From Bacteroidota bacterium (GTDB lineage: Bacteria > Bacteroidota > Ignavibacteria > UBA10030 > UBA8401): a DNA stretch of 6,102 nt. Below are positions 1 through 5,139 of this stretch, one piece after another. The translations under genes were made by a program, and so were the position numbers. The notes below the pieces were generated by a model that saw nothing but the letters and a program-made list of their open reading frames with translations, did no database searches and was not told the DNA's origin. The DNA is taken from positions 1 through 6,102 of the forward strand of contig JAVBYA010000186.1 of NCBI GenBank assembly GCA_030824295.1. Direction: 5' to 3'. How positions within the stretch are numbered: position 1 is the first letter of the stretch; every line of letters starts with the position of its first letter.

Positions 1-725
1 TGGGCGCGCGCCTGCTTGTGCGCCTCTTCGCGTTTCAGGACCTCCTGTTCCCGTTCCGCTTCGCGCTGCAGCTTCCATTGTGCGAACAATTGCTGACGGC
101 GCAGTTCCTCCTCACGGTGGCGGCGTGCGCGCTCCTCCTCTTCCTGCCGGTCCTGTCCGTCCTGCGCGGACTTGATCTCTTCCTCTATCTGCAGGATGCG
201 TTCGTCGGTCGGGTCGAGCATGAAGGCGCGGGCCACTTCGTTGAGCGAGTTGCGGTAGTCGCCGTGCGCTTCCAGTTCGCGGGCGCGCTTCAGATAATCG
301 GCGATCTTCCGGGCGATGCTGGCGGTGCGGAGCTGTTCCTCGTGCCGCTGCTCCTCTTCCTGCTGTTTCTGGAGGGCAAAGACCTCTTTCTGTTTGTACG
401 CAGTGACGGCGCTCCGCTTGACCTCTTTGATGGCCAGGTCGAGGATCCGTTCCAGCGTGGGCATGAGCTGAGCGATGACCGCTTCTTTGGAGGATGCGTT
501 CGGATCGGCGATGCTGAGGTCGGTCTGCTTCAACAGAACGGAACGGACATACTCCTCGTATGCCCGTGCGTACATGATGGTGGGATTCTTGTCCCGCGCG
601 CGCATGATCTCTTCCAGGGCATGATGGATGTCCCCCTGGCGGATGTACTTGTCGGCGTTCTTCAGGAAAGCGATCACCTCGGTGAGGTGTTCAGCGCCGA
701 TGATTTTTTGCGAGATATTCTGCAT
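1..725 (-). CDS. TPR-like, charged coiled-coil protein, C-terminus beyond the window
   Basis: An uninterrupted minus-strand frame runs from ATG at 725-723 to the left edge, giving 241 residues without a stop, so the 3' end is missing. Residues about 18-60 and 137-185 look like tetratricopeptide helix pairs: 'YIRQGDIHHALEEIMRARDKNP' style spacing in the first, and 'LEAHGDYRNSLNEV..A..LDP' spacing in the second. Between them (about 85-135), and again from about 180 to the edge, the chain is very rich in Glu, Arg, Gln and Lys with almost no Gly or Pro, as in long coiled coils. There is no signal peptide or membrane segment, so it is probably cytoplasmic. The start is the first ATG after the intergenic hairpin, but no Shine-Dalgarno precedes it. 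The family is not identified. A scaffold or adaptor for the receivers encoded upstream is inferred from position only; an additional domain could lie past the edge. Confidence 0.8.
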   Translation of the reverse strand, partial: MQNISQKIIGAEHLTEVIAFLKNADKYIRQGDIHHALEEIMRARDKNPTIMYARAYEEYVRSVLLKQTDLSIADPNASSKEAVIAQLMPTLERILDLAIKEVKRSAVTAYKQKEVFALQKQQEEEQRHEEQLRTASIARKIADYLKRARELEAHGDYRNSLNEVARAFMLDPTDERILQIEEEIKSAQDGQDRQEEEERARRHREEELRRQQLFAQWKLQREAEREQEVLKREEAHKQARA

Positions 726-762
726 CAGAAGAGCGGGAAACGTGAGGGAGCGGTGCTGAAAC

Positions 763-794
763 TGCGGACCCCGCGTGGGGCGGCGGGGTCCGCA
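763..794 (-). terminator. Strong GC-rich hairpin between the tandem-receiver gene and the TPR gene
   Basis: Bases 763-774 (TGCGGACCCCGC) and 783-794 (GCGGGGTCCGCA) are perfect reverse complements, giving a 12-bp stem with an 8-base loop. The stem begins 37 bases after the regulator stop and ends 37 bases before the ATG of the next gene. In the minus-strand transcript it is followed by GUUUCAGC, so the U-tract is weak. It may be a leaky intrinsic terminator, or an mRNA-stabilising or processing hairpin between two cistrons. No convincing new promoter is visible in the 37 bases between it and the next gene, which argues for at least some read-through. Confidence 0.5.
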
Positions 795-831
795 ATGCAC
801 ACCGAGACCGGACGATGGTCCCGATACGGTC

Positions 832-1827
832 CTATTTCTTGTTCTTGGCGAGCAGCGCCTGTGCCGCGCGGAGGCGGAGGCGGAGCGTGCTTTCCTCGTT
901 CCGGACCATCCGTTCGGGGGAGATCTCTTCCGCCATCTTGAGCACGTTCTTGTGCGGAGTGGATTTGAATGCCTTGCTCCGTTCGATGGCCTTCTCCAGT
1001 GTGTGCGAGATCTGATCCTCCGGCATCGGTTTCACCAGATAGCGGAACACGTTCAGTTCGTTGATGGAGCGGATGGCGAGCTGTGCGTCCTTCACCTCGG
1101 TGAGGATGACGGAGACGGTGTTGGGATACTCGCGGCGGACGGTATCCAGGAAGCTGACGCCGTCCACATCACCGAAGTTGATATTGCTGACGATGACCGA
1201 GACCGGTTTCTTCGCCATCTCCTGGAACGCGGCATCGATGGAATTCACGGCAACGGTATTGAACATACAGCCGTACTTGTCCACCAGTCTGCCGGTCTCC
1301 TCTTCGCTGTAATCCACGAACAGGACGGTGGGGCTTGCTTCCTCCACTTCGATGTGGACGCGATGGCCGGAGACAGGATGTTCTTCCGTGACCGCATCGT
1401 CCTGCTTCTGCATCTCGTTCTCCTGCAGCTTGGTGACCTTGTCATAGATCTCCACACCGAGCTTCACGACATACAGCATGAACTCCCCCTGCCACGGTTT
1501 GTTGATGAACCGGAAGACCTCACCCGCGTTCACCGAACCGATGATGGCATCCAGGTCCGAGTAGCCGGTGAGCAGCATACGGACGCTGTTCGGGCTGATC
1601 TCCTTCACCTGCCGGAGCAGTTCATGACCGAGCATGCCGGGCATGCGCTGGTCGCTCACGACGACCTTGATGGGGACCGATTTGATGATCTCCAGCGCAT
1701 CGAAGCCGTTCTCGGCCAGGTACACCTTGTACTTGTTCTTGAACAGCATGTTGAGGGATGACAGGATCATCGGTTCGTCGTCGACGAACAGGATGTTCGA
1801 TTTCTCTTCGATCACAGATTTGCTCAT
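832..1827 (-). CDS. Tandem-receiver response regulator (intact REC plus degenerate REC)
   Basis: 331 residues from ATG at 1827-1825. The in-frame TTG two codons upstream is rejected because AAGGAG (1836-1841) sits 8 bases before the ATG but only 2 before the TTG. REC1 (about 11-125) is complete: acidic pair D17/D18 in 'LFVDDEP', phosphoacceptor D59 in 'VVVSDQRMPG', switch T87 and K110 in 'FRFINKPW'. This is the RpfG/HupR type of receiver, which is often joined to HD-GYP or other outputs. A linker (about 130-165) leads to REC2 (about 166-285): 'TVLFVDYSEEE', then 'VIVSNINFGDVDG' with N215 where the Asp should be, then T243 and K266 in 'FRYLVKP'. REC2 therefore keeps the fold but probably cannot be phosphorylated. 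The tail (about 289-331) is basic and helical. No DNA-binding or enzymatic domain is present. It follows the membrane kinase gene by 49 bases and is its likely partner (inferred). Confidence 0.9.
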   Translation of the reverse strand: MSKSVIEEKSNILFVDDEPMILSSLNMLFKNKYKVYLAENGFDALEIIKSVPIKVVVSDQRMPGMLGHELLRQVKEISPNSVRMLLTGYSDLDAIIGSVNAGEVFRFINKPWQGEFMLYVVKLGVEIYDKVTKLQENEMQKQDDAVTEEHPVSGHRVHIEVEEASPTVLFVDYSEEETGRLVDKYGCMFNTVAVNSIDAAFQEMAKKPVSVIVSNINFGDVDGVSFLDTVRREYPNTVSVILTEVKDAQLAIRSINELNVFRYLVKPMPEDQISHTLEKAIERSKAFKSTPHKNVLKMAEEISPERMVRNEESTLRLRLRAAQALLAKNKK

Positions 1828-1835
1828 GGTCAATA

Positions 1836-1841
1836 CTCCTT
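1836..1841 (-). promoter_or_regulatory. Shine-Dalgarno of the tandem-receiver gene
   Basis: The minus strand reads AAGGAG followed by TATTGACC and ATG, an 8-base spacer. This strong site decides the start at 1827 over the TTG at 1833, which would leave only 2 bases of spacing. Confidence 0.75.
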
Positions 1842-1876
1842 AGTGCTCACGGGTCAATGTCAGTTCGTTACGGCTA

Positions 1877-3976
1877 TCAAACCGCCGGTGCGGATTCCTT
1901 TTTGCCGACGCGCGGCTGCATGACGGGGATGCGGACGAAGAAATCGGTACCGCGTCCTACTTCGCTCTCCACTTTGATGGAGCCGCCGTGCTTCTCGATG
2001 ATCTTGTACGAGATGGAAAGTCCGAGCCCGGTCCCTTCACCGACCTTCTTGGTGGTGAAGAACGGTTCGAAGATCTTGGAAAGGTTCTCGCGCGGGATAC
2101 CTTTACCGGTATCGGAGATCTTCACCACCGCCATATCCGGATTGCCCGGTTCCTTGTAGGTGCGGATGGTGATGGTCCCTTGTCCTTCGATGGCCTGTGC
2201 AGCGTTGGTGAGGAGGTTCAGGACGACCTGGTTGTATTGGGCCGGGAAGCATTCGGCCATCAGGTTGGGCTGGTAATCCTTTTTGACCACTGCGCGGTTC
2301 TTGATGACGTTGTTTGCGATGACGAGCGTTGCATCCAGCGCACTGTTGAGGTCCACCTTGGCCAGATCCGCTTCGTCCAAACGGGAGAATTCGCGCAGGT
2401 TCTTGATGAGTTCCTGGATGCGTTCCGTGCCGACGAGTGCCTGGGAGAGCATGGTCTTGCTGTCCTCAAGAACGGTGTTCTTTTCGAGTTCCGTGGAGAG
2501 ATTGGCGAGGTCGGTGACGGTCTGTTCCAGACCTTCTTCCACGCCGTTCACGAGCATATCCAGCAGTTTGCGGTACTGTTCCACCGCATCGTTGATGGTC
2601 TGCTGATTGCCGATCATCATCTCGATATTATTCTTCACATAGCCGAGCGGAGTGTTGATCTCATGGGCGAGACCGGCCACCATCTGACCGAGGGACGCCA
2701 TCTTCTCTCCTTGCACCAGAGCGGTCTGTGTCTCACGCAGCTGACGGTTGGTGGCTTCGATCTGGATCCTGTTCTCTTCGAGCTCTTTGTTACGGGAGAG
2801 CAGACTGAGCGCGACCTGGTTGAAGGATCGTCCTACGCGGCCCAGCTCATCACGCGTTTCGACCTCGACCACTTCCGTGATCTTGCCTTCGTTCAGCTGT
2901 GCTGCCACGTTCTCCAGCGTGCTCACGGTGTCGATCACGGAGCTGTAGAAACCGCCCAACAGGTAGGACACGAAGAGCAGCACGAGGATGGTGCCGGCGA
3001 TATAGATGAGCACCTGCTGTTCCAGATTCTTGATGCGCACTTCGATGAGGTTCTTCAGGATCGGTGCCTGCACGTCGAACACATCGAGTCCGGCCTTGAT
3101 CGGGCGATCGATGATGCTCATATCCTGACCGCGGGCGATGCGGAGACTGTCATCCAGGATCTCGGCCTGCAGCAGTTCGATGTATTGATCGGTGGAGGAT
3201 TTCAGGTCCACGTAGGAAGGTTCGACCACGGGACTCACCGGCTGGTTATAGGTGTTGATGCGGTTCACGGCGTCCGCGATATCGGACATCAGCGGCTGAA
3301 CGATGCCGGACTGGATGGTGAAGGCGGTGCGTTGTTCCGGCGTGAGGATGGGTGTCTTCATCGCAGCGCGGAGCAGGTTCTTGGACTGGCTCAGCGCCTC
3401 GGTCATCTGCAGCACTTTGAAGTTGGTGATGTTCATCAGATAGTATGTTTCGATGTCCGTATCGAGCGTGAGGTTCGAGTTGTCCGCCACGTCCACGATG
3501 AGCGCCAGTACGTCGGAGACGAGCTTGTTGTGCAGCTCCTCGCTCTTCTCGATCTTGTGCGTGAAGGCGCGGCTCTTGAGGTTCTTCCAGTCGATCTTGA
3601 TGTTCTTCCATTTCTCACGGGCAACGAGGTCGTCGCCGTACTGTGTATCGGCCGAATCCACGCCGAGCACGCTGCTCTCGATCACTTGCTGTGCATCGGA
3701 CATCAGCTGTTCGGCGGTGCTGTCGCCCAGGAAGAACTGCACCGAATAGTCACGGTGGATCTGCACCGCTTCATAGAACTGGCGCAGCGCCACATTGTAG
3801 GTGATACCGGTCAGTTCCTTCTGCGAGTACTCGACGTTCTGCCGGATCTGTGTCGTAACGATGTACAGCAGACTTCCGCTCGGGATCAAGAGCAGGACAA
3901 GAACGATGGCGAACTTCTGCAGATAGTTGAGGCGGTTCATCAGCAGTGCGCCAAGACTGAAGATTGCTTGTCTCAT
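1877..3976 (-). CDS. Membrane-bound sensor histidine kinase with HAMP and expanded dimerisation hairpin
   Basis: 699 residues. TM1 is about 21-41. An all-helical extracytoplasmic region spans about 42-320 and includes 'IHRDYSVQFFLGD' (73-85) and 'NSNLTLDTDIETYYLM' (166-181), a pattern I associate with helical-bundle sensor domains of chemoreceptors and kinases; the ligand is unknown. TM2 is about 322-345, HAMP about 345-396 ('TRDELGRVG'), then a coiled coil to about 425. The DHp domain carries phosphoacceptor H438 in 'GLAHEINTPLG'; 89 residues separate it from 'LREFSR' (527-532), longer than usual, with an acidic helical insert. The ATPase domain has N587/N591 in the N-box, D622-G626 (DTGKG), 'FEPFFTTK' (636-643) and 'GEGTGLGLS' (646-654), so all ATP-binding motifs are intact. 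The start is supported by GGAG 7 bases upstream; a later ATG (codon 13) has no such site. It probably autophosphorylates and feeds the flanking receivers (inferred from order). Confidence 0.95.
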   Translation of the reverse strand: MRQAIFSLGALLMNRLNYLQKFAIVLVLLLIPSGSLLYIVTTQIRQNVEYSQKELTGITYNVALRQFYEAVQIHRDYSVQFFLGDSTAEQLMSDAQQVIESSVLGVDSADTQYGDDLVAREKWKNIKIDWKNLKSRAFTHKIEKSEELHNKLVSDVLALIVDVADNSNLTLDTDIETYYLMNITNFKVLQMTEALSQSKNLLRAAMKTPILTPEQRTAFTIQSGIVQPLMSDIADAVNRINTYNQPVSPVVEPSYVDLKSSTDQYIELLQAEILDDSLRIARGQDMSIIDRPIKAGLDVFDVQAPILKNLIEVRIKNLEQQVLIYIAGTILVLLFVSYLLGGFYSSVIDTVSTLENVAAQLNEGKITEVVEVETRDELGRVGRSFNQVALSLLSRNKELEENRIQIEATNRQLRETQTALVQGEKMASLGQMVAGLAHEINTPLGYVKNNIEMMIGNQQTINDAVEQYRKLLDMLVNGVEEGLEQTVTDLANLSTELEKNTVLEDSKTMLSQALVGTERIQELIKNLREFSRLDEADLAKVDLNSALDATLVIANNVIKNRAVVKKDYQPNLMAECFPAQYNQVVLNLLTNAAQAIEGQGTITIRTYKEPGNPDMAVVKISDTGKGIPRENLSKIFEPFFTTKKVGEGTGLGLSISYKIIEKHGGSIKVESEVGRGTDFFVRIPVMQPRVGKKESAPAV

Positions 3977-3983
3977 AGTGTAA

Positions 3984-3987
3984 CTCC
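3984..3987 (-). promoter_or_regulatory. Shine-Dalgarno of the membrane histidine kinase gene
   Basis: The minus strand reads GGAG, then TTACACT (7 bases), then ATG at 3976-3974. This favours the upstream ATG over the ATG at codon 13, which is preceded by a sequence with no purine-rich ribosome binding site. Confidence 0.6.
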
Positions 3988-4030
3988 GTGTGATGTGGGG
4001 TGTAGTGTAGTAATAGTGTGATTCATATTC

Positions 4031-4423
4031 TCAGGCCGCCGCGGTGATGCGGTGGATGGTGTCGACCACTTTGTCGAACTCGATCGATTTATCGAAGAAG
4101 AAATCGGCTCCCTCTTCGAAACATTTCCTGCGGTACTCTTCCTGCGCATAGTTCGTCAGCATGATGACCTTGGTCGCGATGTTCTTGCCGCGGATATTCT
4201 TCAGCACATGGATGCCGCTGCCGCCGGTCAGGAAGATATCGAGGATGACGATATCCGGGCGCTGAGCGACGATGGCTTCCGTTGCTGCGAGCGGATTGTC
4301 GGCATAGCCCACGATCGCGATGAAGGGTACTTCGGAAAGAAGGGACGTCAACCGTTCGCGGACAATGACAGAATCGTCCACAATAAAGACATTGATAGGC
4401 TTTGTTTTCACAAGAGTTTGCAT
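4031..4423 (-). CDS. Stand-alone CheY-like response regulator (single REC domain)
   Basis: 130 residues, the length of one receiver domain and nothing else. Acidic pair D16/D17 in 'VFIVDDSVIVRERL', phosphoacceptor D62 in 'IVILDIFLTGGSG', switch T90 in 'VIMLTNYAQ' and K112 in 'FFFDKSIEF' are all present, so it should be phosphorylatable. The usual Met-Pro after the Asp is replaced by the 'LTGGSG' loop, a variant common in NarL-like receivers. With no output domain it must act by protein contact or as a phosphate shuttle or sink. It is the first gene after the promoter-like region at 4443-4477 and lies 54 bases before the membrane kinase gene, so the two are probably co-transcribed and may be functional partners (inferred). 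No Shine-Dalgarno precedes the ATG. Confidence 0.9.
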   Translation of the reverse strand: MQTLVKTKPINVFIVDDSVIVRERLTSLLSEVPFIAIVGYADNPLAATEAIVAQRPDIVILDIFLTGGSGIHVLKNIRGKNIATKVIMLTNYAQEEYRRKCFEEGADFFFDKSIEFDKVVDTIHRITAAA

Positions 4424-4442
4424 AGGAGTGTGGCCTAGGATA

Positions 4443-4477
4443 CAAACTTATTGTAGGAATGAGTATCAGAGAAACAA
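4443..4477 (-). promoter_or_regulatory. Putative promoter for the receiver-kinase-tandem receiver group
   Basis: In the largest apparent transcription gap (4424-4508), which is more AT-rich than its surroundings, the minus strand has TTGTTT (4477-4472), a 16-base spacer and TACAAT (4455-4450), five of six matches to a sigma-70 -10. Overlapping it is TAAGTTTG (4450-4443), an exact match to the Bacteroidota -7 consensus TAnnTTTG. The -35 is poor (three of six). Either reading puts the transcript start about 10-20 bases before the ATG at 4423, giving a very short leader. Confidence 0.4.
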
Positions 4478-4484
4478 GGTATTT

Positions 4485-4507
4485 CGTGTAGGTGTTTGTC
4501 CTACACG
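4485..4507 (-). repeat. Inverted repeat (8-bp arms) just after the LuxR-type regulator gene
   Basis: CGTGTAGG (4485-4492) and CCTACACG (4500-4507) are perfect reverse complements around a 7-base loop. The repeat starts one base after the regulator's TGA (4509-4511) and ends 8 bases before the putative -35. As RNA it could be a terminator or 3'-end hairpin for the upstream pair, but it is followed by AAAUACC, not a U-run. As DNA it could be an operator. A third copy of the core TGTAGG lies at 4452-4457 over the putative -10. Confidence 0.5.
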
Positions 4508-4508
4508 C

Positions 4509-5138
4509 TCAATCGACCAGCTTATGGTGGAGGGCATAACGGGTCAATTCGGCATTGGACCCAAGGTGGAGTTTATCGAGGATTCGGCTGCGATAGGTGC
4601 TGACCGTTTTAACGCTGAGCGACAGGATCGCTGCCGCGTCGGAGACCGATTTGCCGGAGGCGATGAGTTTCAGCACCTGGAATTCGCGGTCCGACAGCAG
4701 TTCATGTCCTTCACCCTGATGCGGCCGCTGCACAAGATCGATGAGCTGATCGGAGAGTGCGGCGCTGATGTACTTGCCGCCCCCCAGGATCTTTGAGACG
4801 GCGTTGACGAGTTCTTCCGGTGCACTGTCCTTGGTGAGATATCCCATCGCTCCCGCTTTGATGACGCGGAGCGCGTACTGGTCCTCGGGATACATGGAGA
4901 GGACGAGGATCGGAAGTTTCGGTGAATGGACCTTGATATCCTTGAGCAGATCGAGTCCGCTGCGTCCGGGCATACTGAGGTCGAGAATGAGCAGGTCGAA
5001 CGGTGTGTTGATGAGTTGAAGCGTCTGCGCCGCATCGGCGGATTCGCCGAACTCCACATTCTTCATCCCTTCGGAGAGGATCTGCTTGAGTCCTTTCCGT
5101 ACGATGGTATGGTCGTCGGCAATGAGGATGCGGGTCAT
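4509..5138 (-). CDS. NarL/LuxR-family DNA-binding response regulator
   Basis: 209 residues, the normal length for a NarL/FixJ regulator. The receiver domain (about 1-120) has D8/D9 in 'ILIADDHTIVRKGL', phosphoacceptor D53 in 'LLILDLSMPGRSG', switch S81 and K103 in 'GYLTKDS'. The LuxR-type helix-turn-helix (about 145-209) shows 'LSDREFQVLKLIASGKS' followed by the recognition helix 'SVKTVSTYRSRILDKL' (175-190). It should bind DNA when phosphorylated, presumably by the PAS kinase directly upstream. Its ATG lies one base after the kinase stop (TAG-C-ATG) and has no Shine-Dalgarno, which points to translational coupling. Its targets are unknown; the inverted repeat just after its own stop is one candidate, by proximity only. 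Confidence 0.95.
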   Translation of the reverse strand: MTRILIADDHTIVRKGLKQILSEGMKNVEFGESADAAQTLQLINTPFDLLILDLSMPGRSGLDLLKDIKVHSPKLPILVLSMYPEDQYALRVIKAGAMGYLTKDSAPEELVNAVSKILGGGKYISAALSDQLIDLVQRPHQGEGHELLSDREFQVLKLIASGKSVSDAAAILSLSVKTVSTYRSRILDKLHLGSNAELTRYALHHKLVD

Positions 5139-5139
5139 G

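Noticed and set aside
805..830. Possible second small hairpin after the tandem receiver stop (GACCG ... CGGTC with inner GAC/GTC)
   Set aside because: The arms are short and unequally spaced, so pairing is weak compared with the perfect hairpin at 763-794.
18..941. 307-codon plus-strand open frame at the left end
   Set aside because: It is the in-register mirror of the charged coiled-coil gene: Glu, Lys and Gln codons become Leu, Phe and Leu/Trp-type codons, explaining the hydrophobic look. It also runs across the intergenic hairpin and into the tandem receiver gene.
775..1761. 328-codon plus-strand open frame opposite the tandem receiver gene
   Set aside because: In register with the tandem receiver codons and open for the same reason; it has no recognisable domain.
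1831..1833. TTG start for the tandem receiver gene
   Set aside because: It lies 2 bases from the AAGGAG site, too close; the ATG at 1827 is at 8 bases.
1988..4021. 677-codon plus-strand open frame opposite the membrane kinase gene
   Set aside because: Its codons are exactly in register with those of the kinase, so an antisense stop would need a TTA, CTA or TCA codon in the kinase. These are avoided in this GC-rich coding style, which creates the open frame. The kinase reading is supported by every family motif; the antisense product resembles nothing and is His/Asp/Leu-biased.
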